A stretch of 64,000 nt of DNA, from assembly GCA_016788295.1 (NCBI GenBank), contig JAEUSY010000015.1, forward strand, positions 1 through 64,000, in the 5' to 3' direction. Of the stretch, positions 45,557-56,112 are shown one piece after another. Numbering within the stretch: position 1 is the stretch's first letter; each line of letters opens with the position of its first letter. The notes below the pieces were generated by a model. It was given only the letters and a program-made list of their open reading frames with translations. It made no database searches and was not told the DNA's origin. The translations under genes and the position numbers were made by a program. The DNA is from Flavobacteriales bacterium (GTDB taxonomy: Bacteria > Bacteroidota > Bacteroidia > Flavobacteriales_F > PHOS-HE28).

Positions 45557-46339
45557 TCAGGGGTTTCCAGTGCCGCTGGACAAAGCGATTGAGACCTTGT
45601 CCCGGTAGCTGCGGCCGCTCAACAGATGCTGGCCATTGCTCATGGTGAACGTGAACTCATTATTGCCACTGTAACGTGCATTGCGCACATGGGGCATGTT
45701 CACGATGTAGCTTCGATGAATGCGCAGGAACTGTTTGGGGTCCACTTCGCTCTCGAGCATGTTCAGGGTCATCCTCAGAAGAAAGTGCCGTTCCTTGAGC
45801 TGTAGGATAAGGTAGTTGCTCTCAGCCCGCACGAAGATCACATCCTTGTACTTCACTCTATAGCTGCGGCCTTTCTCCTTGATCACGATCTCGTCCGAGT
45901 AATCCTTCTGGGCTCGTACATGCTGTTGCACGATGTCGATCAATCTACCAGCGAGATCCTTGCTGTTCCGCATTTCGATGAACTCCTTGGCCTTGGCGAG
46001 CGATGAGTGGAAGCGCTCTTCGTCGTAGGGCTTCAACAAGTAGTCCACAGCGTTCACGTCGAATGCTTTCAGGGCGTACCGGTCGTGTGCAGTCACGAAG
46101 ATCACAAAGGGTTTAGGGTCCCTGCGGATCGCCCCCAGTACCTCGAACCCGTTCGCCTGGGGCATTTGCACATCCATGAAGACCAGGTCCACCGCTTCCT
46201 TTGCAATGGTGTCGATGGCTTCCTGGCCATTGCGGCACTCACGTATCACCCGAACATCCTGATCGCGCTCCAGCATACGGAGTATCCGGGCACGCGCCGC
46301 AGGTTCATCGTCCACCACCAAGGTCCGTATATGGTTCAT
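45557..46339 (-). CDS. LytTR-family response regulator
   Basis: 260 residues. Receiver domain (about 4-120) with acidic pair LVVDDEPAARAR, phospho-acceptor Asp in DLVFMDVQMP and Lys in YLLKPYDEERF. The C-terminal LytTR DNA-binding domain (about 150-250) has VKYKDVIFVRAESNYLILQL, HFLLRMTLNMLE and FLRIHRSYIVNMPHV. It controls transcription in response to the partner LytS-type kinase at 46336, with which it overlaps four bases (ATGA). Its targets are unknown; the three-gene surface-protein operon begins immediately downstream. Confidence 0.95.
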   Translation of the reverse strand: MNHIRTLVVDDEPAARARILRMLERDQDVRVIRECRNGQEAIDTIAKEAVDLVFMDVQMPQANGFEVLGAIRRDPKPFVIFVTAHDRYALKAFDVNAVDYLLKPYDEERFHSSLAKAKEFIEMRNSKDLAGRLIDIVQQHVRAQKDYSDEIVIKEKGRSYRVKYKDVIFVRAESNYLILQLKERHFLLRMTLNMLESEVDPKQFLRIHRSYIVNMPHVRNARYSGNNEFTFTMSNGQHLLSGRSYRDKVSIALSSGTGNP

Positions 46340-47469
46340 CGCTCTGGTTGTTGTGCGCCGACCTCATAGGGCAGCTCCAAGTGCACTTGGAATCCTTTGC
46401 CGACGGTTGACAACACCTGGAAGGTGCCATTGTCGCCGTACATCAATTTCAATCGTTGCTGCACGTTCCGAAGGCCAATACCGCCCTGTGTCACCGCTTT
46501 TTCCACATCAGGGCATCCGCGCCCGTCATCGATCACCGAAAGCTTGATGCGGTCAGCCTCGCGCCATGCCTTCACCTCGATACGTACAGGCTCGCTGGTC
46601 CCGCTAACGCCGTGTTTCACGGAATTCTCCACCAAGGGTTGAAGGACAAGATTGGGCACTATGGCGTCGTGACAGTCGTTCGAAACGGTGTATTCGACCT
46701 GCAGCCGGTCCTTGTATCGGACCGCTTCGATCGCGAGGTAATGACTGGCCGTATCCAGTTCATGCAACAGGTGGACCCGGTCCAGACGGGATTCGTCCAA
46801 CGTGGTGCGAAGCAACTGGCCCAAACGGATCAGCACATCCTGTGCGGCTTCTACATCCTCCTCCATCAGGGAGCTGACGGTATTGAGCGCATTGAAGAGG
46901 AAATGAGGCTGTAACTGCTTCTTGAGCGAGTTGAGCTCGGCCTCCTGCAATCTGTTCTCCAATTCCAGCAACTGGGTGCGTTTCTCGGCCACTTGTTTGT
47001 TGGTACGGGCGTACATCAACAGGACGAGCAGCACCCAATACTCCATGGTGCGCTGAAGGATGCCGCCCGGCATGCTGATCATCACCTCCTTGGCGTTCGT
47101 CAACGTCCATACGAAGCGGTCGGCGTAGGAGAGGATACTGATGTAGACCACATTGGAGAAGACCTCCTGGACAGTGCCGAGCAGAAGGCCAAAGGCTAAG
47201 TGGATGAGGACCTGGGGGAACGTCCTTCCGGAAACCAACGGCCACCGGGACAGGATCATGTTCACAAGCGGAACGAACAAGGCCCACGTGAGGAAATTCA
47301 GGAATGGGATAGGGGCCACTCCGAGCCAGTCGAACCGCTCCGGATAGCGCCCCATGCCCGTGCGGCCGATGAACGAGGTGAACACGAACAGCACCGCCAA
47401 GAGCACCGCCCAAAGGAACACCGTTCGTATCGGTATGGGGGACCGATCGAAATAGCGCTTTAGTGGCAT
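46336..47469 (-). CDS. LytS-type sensor histidine kinase
   Basis: 377 residues from the ATG at 47469; the longer frame adds 37 unlikely residues. About four transmembrane segments (VFLWAVLLAVLFVFTSFIG, LTWALFVPLVNMIL, VLIHLAFGLLLGTVQEVFS, YWVLLVLLMYA) are followed by a short coiled coil (QLLELENRLQEAELNSLKKQ). The His_kinase domain comes next with the phospho-acceptor motif LQPHFLFNALNTVSSL and ATPase boxes LVLQPLVENSVKHGV (N), VIDDGRGC and GGIGLRNVQQRLKLMYG (G). It phosphorylates the coupled LytTR regulator. The ligand is unknown; no periplasmic sensor domain is visible. Confidence 0.94.
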   Translation of the reverse strand: MPLKRYFDRSPIPIRTVFLWAVLLAVLFVFTSFIGRTGMGRYPERFDWLGVAPIPFLNFLTWALFVPLVNMILSRWPLVSGRTFPQVLIHLAFGLLLGTVQEVFSNVVYISILSYADRFVWTLTNAKEVMISMPGGILQRTMEYWVLLVLLMYARTNKQVAEKRTQLLELENRLQEAELNSLKKQLQPHFLFNALNTVSSLMEEDVEAAQDVLIRLGQLLRTTLDESRLDRVHLLHELDTASHYLAIEAVRYKDRLQVEYTVSNDCHDAIVPNLVLQPLVENSVKHGVSGTSEPVRIEVKAWREADRIKLSVIDDGRGCPDVEKAVTQGGIGLRNVQQRLKLMYGDNGTFQVLSTVGKGFQVHLELPYEVGAQQPER

Positions 47470-49456
<1,987 letters not shown>

Positions 49457-49472
49457 TCCACGCAGAACGCTG

Positions 49473-49509
49473 CAGGTCCGCACCTGTAGCGTCGACCCAC
49501 AGGGTCGAC
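49473..49509 (+). repeat. Hairpin-forming short repeat in the atpD-atpC spacer
   Basis: Two consecutive hairpins. CAGGT/ACCTG is at 49473-49477 and 49482-49486. A perfect GTCGACCC-ACA-GGGTCGAC is at 49491-49509. Elements of this GTCGACCC...GGGTCGAC kind resemble dispersed intergenic REP-like repeats. Its place in the mRNA suggests it could tune the relative expression or stability of atpD and atpC. Confidence 0.5.
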
Positions 49510-49549
49510 CGAATGGTGCGGCAGGCATGGAAATCAGACACCCCGATCA

Positions 49550-49783
49550 ATGCGCGTAGAGATCATCACCCCCGATAAGGAGCTCTTCAAGGGCGAGGCC
49601 ACCAGCGTTACCGTGCCCGGTGTCGATGGCAGCATGGGTTTCCTGAAGGACCACGCCCCACTGATCACCGTGCTGAAGGCCGGTGAGGTGAAGGTGAGGA
49701 CCGCCGAAGGCGATAAGGCCTTCACCGTGAAAGGCGGTGTGGTGGAAGTGATGAACGATACCGTGCTGGTGCTGGCGGAGTGA
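49550..49783 (+). CDS. atpC: F1 ATP synthase subunit epsilon, short form
   Basis: 77 residues: RVEIITPDKELFKGEATSVT, VPGVDGSMGFLKDHAPLITV, LKAGEVKVRTAEG and FTVKGGVVEVMNDTVLVLAE. This is the complete N-terminal beta-sandwich that joins the central stalk. The C-terminal two-helix domain that inhibits ATP hydrolysis in many bacteria is absent, as is common in Bacteroidota, so no epsilon-type inhibition is expected. It is followed by a terminator at 49810-49836. Confidence 0.95.
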   Translation: MRVEIITPDKELFKGEATSVTVPGVDGSMGFLKDHAPLITVLKAGEVKVRTAEGDKAFTVKGGVVEVMNDTVLVLAE

Positions 49784-49809
49784 TCCACCTGTTTTCCTGA
49801 ACGAATTGC

Positions 49810-49836
49810 GAACGGCGCTCCGGTGGGGCGCCGTTC
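49810..49836 (+). terminator. Intrinsic terminator of atpD-atpC
   Basis: A perfect 9-base-pair stem, GAACGGCGC (49810-49818) with GCGCCGTTC (49828-49836), a 9-base loop, then TGCGTTATT. It lies 26 bases after the atpC stop. Confidence 0.8.
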
Positions 49837-49884
49837 TGCGTTATTGGTGGGCCGCCTGTTGGGCCGGGCCTACATTTACCTGCC

Positions 49885-50295
49885 ATGGACCGAGTGACCG
49901 CACAGCAACACCCCATCGTCTTCTTCGATGGCGTTTGCGGGCTGTGCAATGCCTCGGTGGACCGTATGCTGAAGTGGGACCATCGCAGGGTATTGCGGTT
50001 CGCGCCGCTTCAGGGAAGTACGGCTGCACAGTTGCTTCCGCGCACATTCGCCAAGGACTTCGACACGTTCGTGCTGTTGGACGAGCGGGGCATGCATGTG
50101 CGCTCCGATGCCGCCATCAGGGCGTTGGTGCATATCGGTGGTGTGTGGCGCATCGCCGCGATCATGCGGGTGGTGCCGCGTTCCTTGCGCGATGCCTTCT
50201 ATGCGTGGGTGTCGCGGAACCGTTACCGTTGGTTCGGCAAGCGCGATGTCTGTCGGTTGCCCACACCACAGGAGCGGGAGCGCTTCCTTCCGTGA
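49885..50295 (+). CDS. DCC family thiol-disulfide oxidoreductase-like protein (DUF393)
   Basis: 136 residues. The hallmark DxVCxxC motif is present near the N-terminus (VFFDGVCGLCNASVDRMLK), followed by LRFAPLQGSTAAQLL, DTFVLLDERGMHVRSDAAIR and a C-terminal WFGKRDVCRLP. The fold is thioredoxin-like and the family is predicted to act on disulfides; real substrates are unknown. No signal peptide, so cytoplasmic. A TACATTTA box at 49871-49878, close to the start, may be its -7 element. It is convergent with mlaD. Confidence 0.9.
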   Translation: MDRVTAQQHPIVFFDGVCGLCNASVDRMLKWDHRRVLRFAPLQGSTAAQLLPRTFAKDFDTFVLLDERGMHVRSDAAIRALVHIGGVWRIAAIMRVVPRSLRDAFYAWVSRNRYRWFGKRDVCRLPTPQERERFLP

Positions 50296-50322
50296 TCCAG
50301 GGAACTTTTGCTTGTGGTACGG

Positions 50323-51318
50323 TCAGGGCCGGCTCTTGCCTTGGCGCTTCAATTCCTTGGCCTTCGCTTTTTCCTGGTCCTCGAAATAGCCGCGGAAGAA
50401 CCAGTTGCTCTGCAAGGCCTTCAGGTCCTCTTCCAAAGTGACGCTGCTCTTCTCCAACTGTTGGATGGTGCGTCGCACGTTGCCTGCCACAGCGGTGTCC
50501 TGCGTTAGGGTGTGGCCCAAGGTCCCGGTGGTGTTGAGGCCTTTGGCAAAGCGGTCCACTTGTGCGCTCGCCTCGGCCAGGCTGTCGGCCAGGTGCTGCA
50601 TGGTCACCAGCCATTGGCGGACCTGCTGTTCGGCGGCGGGGTCGCTGACCAGCATGCCCAGTGCGCCCTTACCGGCCCGCACATCGGCGAGCATGGCATC
50701 CACATTGGCGGTGGCATTGCGAACATGGCTAACTGACCGCTCCAGTTCGACCAGTGAAGTGCGCACGTCAGAGGCAAGCGTCGTATCGCTCAACACCTGC
50801 ACGATCCCACCTGGGCGGTTGATGTTGCTGCTCAGCTCCCTAAGATCATCCGTGATGGCGGCCATGTTGGCGTTGGTGCGGTCCAGTGTGCGCATCATCA
50901 GGTCGGTGTCCAAGGGGATCGATGAACGCAGGGAACTGCCTTCGGCGACCGGGTTACCGTTGCCTGCGCCCGGCCCGATGTTCACCAGTTTGTTGCCCAT
51001 CAATCCGTCGCTGCCCAGGCTCGCGATCGCGTTGTCGCGGATATGCACGGCCTCATCGGCGCGGATGGCCATTTCCACCAGAACGGTCGTGTCGTTCAGG
51101 ATGGTGATGCGTTTCACCGTGCCCACGTTGATCCCCGCGTAACGCACGTTGTTCCCTGGTCGCAATCCGCCCACCTGCATGAAGGTGGTGGACACCGTGA
51201 TGTTCGAGCTGAACAGGTCGCGTTTGCTGCCCAGCAGGTACAGCCCCACCACCAGCAGGAGCGTGCCTGCCAGTACGAAGAGGCCGAGTTTGATCCGATC
51301 ACCGCTCTTGTCCGCCAT
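50323..51318 (-). CDS. mlaD: MlaD/MCE family lipid-transport substrate-binding protein
   Basis: 331 residues. One N-terminal transmembrane helix (LGLFVLAGTLLLVVGLYLLG) anchors it in the inner membrane. The MCE domain (about 38-120) follows with VSTTFMQVGGLRPGNNVRYA, GINVGTVKRITILNDTTVLV and GSDGLMGNKLVNIGPG. A long helical C-terminal region (about 150-310) could form the hydrophobic channel seen in MCE assemblies. With the ATPase and permease encoded directly upstream, it forms an Mla-type system moving phospholipids between membranes. Its start abuts the mlaF stop with no gap. Confidence 0.93.
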   Translation of the reverse strand: MADKSGDRIKLGLFVLAGTLLLVVGLYLLGSKRDLFSSNITVSTTFMQVGGLRPGNNVRYAGINVGTVKRITILNDTTVLVEMAIRADEAVHIRDNAIASLGSDGLMGNKLVNIGPGAGNGNPVAEGSSLRSSIPLDTDLMMRTLDRTNANMAAITDDLRELSSNINRPGGIVQVLSDTTLASDVRTSLVELERSVSHVRNATANVDAMLADVRAGKGALGMLVSDPAAEQQVRQWLVTMQHLADSLAEASAQVDRFAKGLNTTGTLGHTLTQDTAVAGNVRRTIQQLEKSSVTLEEDLKALQSNWFFRGYFEDQEKAKAKELKRQGKSRP

Positions 51319-52074
51319 TTACATGAAGATAAAGAACTGCTTCACCAACGGGTCTTCCGAGGCCAGCAGTTGTTGGTACGTGCCTTCCAGGTGGTTGCGC
51401 CCATCATACAGTACGGCAATGCGATCAGCCGCGAGCTTCGCCACGTTCAGGTCGTGCGAGATGATGATGGAGGAGGTGTTGTAGGTGCGCTGCAGTTGCA
51501 GGATGAGCTCCACGATCTCTTTGCCAGTGATGGGGTCGAGGCCGGTGGTGGGCTCGTCGTACAGCATGATCTCGGGCTTCAGGATGAGCGTGCGCGCCAG
51601 GCCGATTCGCCGCCGCATACCGCCCGAGAGCTCCGAAGGGTACATGTTGCGCGTATGGGCAAGTCCTACGGCCGTAAGCACTTCATCCACCAAGGCATCG
51701 GTGTCGCCCTTGGTGGTCGCCATCCAATGGCGTCGCAGCGGGAACTCCAGGTTCTCTTGCACGGTCATCGAGTCGTACAGCGCACTGCTCTGGAACAGGA
51801 AGCCGATCTTCACCCGAAGGCGGTCCAGCGCATCCTGGTCAAGGTCTGCCACGTTCTGGCCCAGCACATCGATACGGCCCGCATCGGTCGTCAGGAGCCT
51901 TACAATACACTTGATGAGCACGCTCTTCCCGGAGCCGCTCTTCCCCAGCACCATCACGTTCTCGCCACGATACAGGTCGAGGTCGAACTCGCGCAGCACA
52001 TGGTTCTCACCGAACGACTTGCACAATCCGCGTATGCGGATCACCGGCTCCTTGTTCTCTTCGCTCATCGCCAT
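51319..52074 (-). CDS. mlaF: MlaF-type ABC transporter ATP-binding protein
   Basis: 251 residues. A complete ABC ATPase: Walker A VLGKSGSGKSVLIKCI, Q-loop FLFQSSALYDSMTV, signature ELSGGMRRRIGLA, Walker B EIMLYDEPTTGLDP, and the switch His in IIISHDLNVA. The KSFGENHVLREFDLDLYRG opening and the MSVxENxxFPL-like VQENLEFPLRRH are typical of MlaF. It powers phospholipid transport with MlaE and MlaD. It overlaps mlaE in a TGATG junction, so translation is coupled. A second start (ATG at 52068) is possible. Confidence 0.94.
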   Translation of the reverse strand: MAMSEENKEPVIRIRGLCKSFGENHVLREFDLDLYRGENVMVLGKSGSGKSVLIKCIVRLLTTDAGRIDVLGQNVADLDQDALDRLRVKIGFLFQSSALYDSMTVQENLEFPLRRHWMATTKGDTDALVDEVLTAVGLAHTRNMYPSELSGGMRRRIGLARTLILKPEIMLYDEPTTGLDPITGKEIVELILQLQRTYNTSSIIISHDLNVAKLAADRIAVLYDGRNHLEGTYQQLLASEDPLVKQFFIFM

Positions 52075-52844
52075 CAGTTGATGCCCATGATGTCGGTGAT
52101 CTGTACGGCCACCAGGTCAAGGATGAAGATGATCAGCGAGGCGACCACCACACTGCTATGTGCCGAAATGCCCACGCCCTCGGTGCCCTTTTCGGTGTGG
52201 AAGCCCTTGTAGCATCCGATGATCCCGATGGCGAATCCGAAGAAGTAGCTCTTGATGAACGAGGGGATGAAGTCGCTGAACTCAAGGCTCTCGAACACCT
52301 GCCGGTAGAACAGGTCCCAGCTCACCACGTCCTTGATGTTCACGCCGATCCAACAGGCCCAGATGGCAATGCCTTCCGAAAGCACCACCAGCACCGGAAG
52401 CATCAGCGTGGTGCTCCACACGCGCGTCACCACCAGGTAACGGAACGGATTGGTGCCGCTCACTTCCATGGCGTCGATCTGTTCGGTCACTTTCATGCTG
52501 CCCAGTTCGGCGCCCAGGCTGCTGCCGATCTTGCCCGCACAGATCAGCGCCGTGATCACCGGTGCGATCTCGCGCACCACGCTGATGGCCACCATGGCGG
52601 GCAGCATGCTCTCCGCCCCGAAGCGCGCGAGCGTGGGCCGGCTCTGCACCGTGAGCACCAGGCCCATGATGAACGCAGTGACGGCCACCAGCGGCAACGA
52701 GCGGTAACCGTTCTCCGTGGCCTGCCGCAGCAGTTCGTTCCACTCGAAACGCGGGTAGAACGCATTGCGGAAAAAACGACCGGTGAAGTGAGCGATGGAG
52801 CCGACCTCGTTCAGCGTATCGCGAATTCCGTTCCTGGTCGCCAT
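52074..52844 (-). CDS. mlaE: MlaE-type ABC transporter permease
   Basis: 256 residues with five to six transmembrane segments. Family motifs: the N-terminal amphipathic entry helix (SIAHFTGRFFRNAFYPRFEW), LVAVTAFIMGLVLTVQSRPTL, VAISVVREIAPVITALICAG, IGSSLGAELGSMKVTEQIDA, MEVSGTNPFRYLVVTRVW and SSVVVASLIIFILDLVAVQI. This is the inner-membrane permease of the lipid-transport complex. First gene of the leftward mlaEFD operon and divergent from the TonB receptor gene (119-base spacer). Confidence 0.95.
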   Translation of the reverse strand: MATRNGIRDTLNEVGSIAHFTGRFFRNAFYPRFEWNELLRQATENGYRSLPLVAVTAFIMGLVLTVQSRPTLARFGAESMLPAMVAISVVREIAPVITALICAGKIGSSLGAELGSMKVTEQIDAMEVSGTNPFRYLVVTRVWSTTLMLPVLVVLSEGIAIWACWIGVNIKDVVSWDLFYRQVFESLEFSDFIPSFIKSYFFGFAIGIIGCYKGFHTEKGTEGVGISAHSSVVVASLIIFILDLVAVQITDIMGIN

Positions 52845-52963
52845 GTGTTATTGAACGCGAAAGGTACCTGAACAGCGCTCTGCAAAAGTTGAGAAATGAC
52901 AGTTCCAGGGCTGATCCGTTGGTCGCCGGTACCGCATCTTCGCCGCCCGAAAGAACGAGGAGC

Positions 52964-54961
52964 ATGCATGACCATTTCCGTAGATCGTTGAGCTGTGTCT
53001 TGTTGGGCTTGCCCATAATGGCTATTGCACAGGAACAAGTGGCCACAGGTCCCAAGCTGGACACACTGCATGTCACCGCCACCCGGATCACCAGTCCGTT
53101 GCCCCGCACGGCCCGCCACCTGCAGGTGCTGGACTCTGCCCAGTTGCAGGGCGCACCTCGTCCAGAGGTGAGCGAGCTGTTGCGCACGGCCACTCTTGTT
53201 GATGTTCGCCAACGGGGTCCTTTCGATGCGCAGACCGATCTGGGCATTCGCGGGGGCACCTTCGACCAGGCCTTGGTGCTGGTGGACGGCATACCCATGA
53301 CCGACCCGCAGACCGGTCACCACCTGATGAACCTGCCCCTGCTCTCCGATGCCTTGGAGCGCGTGGAAGTGCTGTACGGAGGCGCCGCGCGCACCTTCGG
53401 CGCGGGTGCCATGACCGGGGCCATCAACCTGGTCACGCGCGAGCCGGTGGGCCGGGGTGGCAGTTTCCAAGTGGACGGAGGGCAATACGGTTCGTACTTG
53501 TTGCGGGCCTCGCAGGACCTTGCAGGGCCTCGTGGTGGCATACGGCTCACCGCGTTCCACGGCCGCACCGACGGCTATGTACCGAACAGCGACATGGACC
53601 GTACGGGCGGCCATTTGGTGGGCGTGCATCGCATGGGCCGCGTGAAGTTGAAGGGCCAACTGGGCGGCGTACATCGCCGCTTCGGTGCGCAGAACTTCTA
53701 CTCGTCGGTCTATCCCGATCAGCAGGAGATCATCGGCAGCTATTTCGGTGCGTTGGAATTGCGCAACGATGATGCGCTGTGGGCCTGGAACGTGAAGGCC
53801 TATCACCGTCGCCATGACGATCAGTTCCAGCTTTTCCGCGAGAGCGATGACTATTACCGTTACGCTGATGGGTACTTCATTCGCGGCGAAGCGGATACCG
53901 CACGGTTCACGCCGACCTTCTTCTACACCTTCCACAACCGCCACCGCACCGATGTCACCGGAGCGGAGGCGAACGTGAAGCGCCGCTGGAAGGCGGGCAC
54001 CACGGCCTTCGGCGCGCACGCCCGTAGGGAGCATATTTTCAGCAACGTGCTGGGCGAGCCGATGGATGAGCCACGGGAGGCCGCCGGCGCGCGTGAGGCC
54101 TTCACCCGGAGCGATGCGCGCTACAACCTGGCCATGCACCTGGATCACCGCGCGGAGCTGGGTCGTTGGGGAATTGATGCGGGCCTCTTGCTCAACGTGA
54201 ACGACCGCTTCGTGCCCGAGTGGATCCCCGGAGTGGATCTGCACTATCGTTGGGGCAAAGGGCACGTGACCTACGGCAGCGCGGGACGTGCGTTCCGTTT
54301 CCCGACCTGGACCGACCTGTACTACAGTCGTGGAGGTGCACAAGGCAGCAAGGACCTGCGCACCGAACATGCCGTACAGATGGAGCTCGGGCATCGCTTC
54401 ACTGCCGATTCCTGGAGCACGGTGCTGTGCGTTTGGCGCCGCGAAGGCAGCGACCTCATCGATTGGGTGCGCCTGCCGGGCGATGCTGTTACACGTGCCA
54501 CCAACCTCACGGAGGTGGACCTCAACGGTGTGGAGCTTCAGGTGGACCGGCGCACGGCCAACGGCAAAGGTCGTGGTGGTGTGCTCTATGCCTACCAGTG
54601 GTCCGATCAGCAGGAGTTCCCGTTCACTTCGCTCTATGTGCTCGATCATCTGGAGCACAACGCGGTGTTCTGGTGGCAGCAGCGTGTGGCCGGCCGCTGG
54701 ATGTTACGATCTGACCTGTCTTGGCGCACACGGTACAGCACCTACGTGGACTTCGCGGATGGCCAGCGCGTGGAATACCCTTCGCCGCTGCGGATCGATG
54801 TGCGTGTCGACCGCACTTTCGGACCTGTTACGCTGCATGTGGGCTGCACCAACCTGCTGGACGCCGAACAAGTGGACCGTGGCAATGTGCCGCTCCCTGG
54901 GCGCTGGTTCACCGGAGGCGTGCGTGTGGAGTGGGGGAGCAGGGGCAGGCAGGGTTCTTAG
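52964..54961 (+). CDS. TonB-dependent outer-membrane receptor
   Basis: 665 residues from the ATG at 52964 (signal peptide SLSCVLLGLPIMAIAQ). Short form without an N-terminal carboxypeptidase-like domain. TonB-box-like region DTLHVTATRI, plug domain (about 40-150: VDVRQRGPFDAQTDLGIRGG, FDQALVLVDGIPMTDPQTGH, VEVLYGGAARTFGAGAMTGA), then a barrel whose last strands include VTLHVGCTNLLDAEQVDRG and FTGGVRVEWG. The size and plug resemble BtuB- or siderophore-type receptors; no riboswitch was seen upstream, so the substrate is open. Not closely linked to a periplasmic binding protein. Confidence 0.92.
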   Translation: MHDHFRRSLSCVLLGLPIMAIAQEQVATGPKLDTLHVTATRITSPLPRTARHLQVLDSAQLQGAPRPEVSELLRTATLVDVRQRGPFDAQTDLGIRGGTFDQALVLVDGIPMTDPQTGHHLMNLPLLSDALERVEVLYGGAARTFGAGAMTGAINLVTREPVGRGGSFQVDGGQYGSYLLRASQDLAGPRGGIRLTAFHGRTDGYVPNSDMDRTGGHLVGVHRMGRVKLKGQLGGVHRRFGAQNFYSSVYPDQQEIIGSYFGALELRNDDALWAWNVKAYHRRHDDQFQLFRESDDYYRYADGYFIRGEADTARFTPTFFYTFHNRHRTDVTGAEANVKRRWKAGTTAFGAHARREHIFSNVLGEPMDEPREAAGAREAFTRSDARYNLAMHLDHRAELGRWGIDAGLLLNVNDRFVPEWIPGVDLHYRWGKGHVTYGSAGRAFRFPTWTDLYYSRGGAQGSKDLRTEHAVQMELGHRFTADSWSTVLCVWRREGSDLIDWVRLPGDAVTRATNLTEVDLNGVELQVDRRTANGKGRGGVLYAYQWSDQQEFPFTSLYVLDHLEHNAVFWWQQRVAGRWMLRSDLSWRTRYSTYVDFADGQRVEYPSPLRIDVRVDRTFGPVTLHVGCTNLLDAEQVDRGNVPLPGRWFTGGVRVEWGSRGRQGS

Positions 54962-54986
54962 CGCCTTCAACAACGGTCCGGAGTGA

Positions 54987-55020
54987 CCACCGGCATGGGC
55001 GATCCATGCACGGCCGGTGG
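54987..55020 (+). other. Bulged hairpin between the TonB receptor and ABC genes
   Basis: CCACCGG (54987-54993) pairs with CCGGTGG (55014-55020), and CATGG (54994-54998) with CCATG (55004-55008), leaving a 5-base bulge. No T-run follows, so termination is uncertain. A TATCTTCG box at 55039-55046 just upstream of the next gene may be its -7 element. Confidence 0.4.
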
Positions 55021-55070
55021 TGCCCAATGGTGTGCGGCTATCTTCGCCCCGTTCCCATCGCACTTACCGC

Positions 55071-56012
55071 ATGCTGCACCTCGAAGGCATCGTAAAACGC
55101 TACGGCTCCCACACGGCGCTGGACGGCATCACCATGGACGTGCCGCCCGGTCAGGTGTTCGGCCTGCTGGGCCCCAACGGAGCGGGCAAGACCACCCTCA
55201 TCCGCATCATCACGCGCATCACCGGTCCCGATGAGGGCACCGTTACGCTCGATGGCCACCCCATGGGCCCCGAGGATGTGGCGCGCATGGGCTACCTCCC
55301 CGAAGAGCGCGGCTTGTACAAGAAGATGAAAGTGGGCGAGCAGTCCCTTTACCTCGCACAGCTCAAAGGCATGTCCAAGGCCGAGGCCACCAAGCGCTTG
55401 AAGGCCTGGTTCGAGCGGTGGGAGATGAGCGCGTGGTGGAACAAGAAGGTGGAAGAGCTCAGCAAGGGCATGGCCCAGAAGGTGCAGTTCATCACCACTG
55501 TGCTGCACGAGCCCAAGCTGCTCATCCTCGATGAACCTTTCAGTGGTTTCGACCCGATCAACGCCGAGCTGATCCGCGCCGAGATCCTGCGCCTGCGCGA
55601 TGCGGGTGTAACCGTGATGCTGAGCACCCACAGCATGGCCAGCGTGGAAGAGCTGTGCGACAACATCGGCCTCATCGACCGTTCGCGCCTGATGCTGCAT
55701 GGCAATGTGCGCGAGATCCGCAAACGCTACGGTGCCAATGTGTACCGCATCGAGTACAAAGGCAGTCGCGTGGCCTTTGCCAATGCCCTCGGTTTCGCCG
55801 GCGAGCTGATCGAAGTGCAGGAAGGCGGTGAGTATTCGGTGGCCAAAGTGAAGCTGGGCAAGGGCAGCACGGTGAACGATGTGCTGCGCCCGATCATCTC
55901 CGCCGTGGAGGTCCACGGGGTACAGGAGGAAGTGCCGCGCATGCACGACATTTTCATCAAGGTGGTGGGCGAGACCGCGCCTGAGCACGTTACCGCTGGT
56001 ATGACCGAATGA
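55071..56012 (+). CDS. NatA-type ABC transporter ATP-binding protein
   Basis: 313 residues from the ATG at 55071. ABC ATPase with Walker A GLLGPNGAGKTTLIRII, Q-loop-like region MGYLPEERGLYKKM, signature ELSKGMAQKVQF (variant of LSGGQ), Walker B LLILDEPFSGFDP and switch His LSTHSMASVEELC. A C-terminal DUF4162-like domain (about 225-300: VYRIEYKGSRVAFANALGF) is typical of the NatA/bacteroidal group. It pairs with the permease at 56113, most likely as an exporter of small ions or drugs. The spacer to the permease is 100 bases. Confidence 0.94.
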   Translation: MLHLEGIVKRYGSHTALDGITMDVPPGQVFGLLGPNGAGKTTLIRIITRITGPDEGTVTLDGHPMGPEDVARMGYLPEERGLYKKMKVGEQSLYLAQLKGMSKAEATKRLKAWFERWEMSAWWNKKVEELSKGMAQKVQFITTVLHEPKLLILDEPFSGFDPINAELIRAEILRLRDAGVTVMLSTHSMASVEELCDNIGLIDRSRLMLHGNVREIRKRYGANVYRIEYKGSRVAFANALGFAGELIEVQEGGEYSVAKVKLGKGSTVNDVLRPIISAVEVHGVQEEVPRMHDIFIKVVGETAPEHVTAGMTE

Positions 56013-56112
56013 TGAGCACGAACGAACCAATAGTGCGTTTCATGTTGCCGGGTTGCGTGGTACGCGTTGGCGAACACGCAACACGCAACCCGTCAACGCG
56101 CAACCTCTTCCC

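Noticed and set aside
52811-54658. Long minus-strand frame opposite the TonB receptor
   Set aside because: It lies fully within the receptor gene on the other strand, has no domain, and its composition is typical of an antisense shadow.
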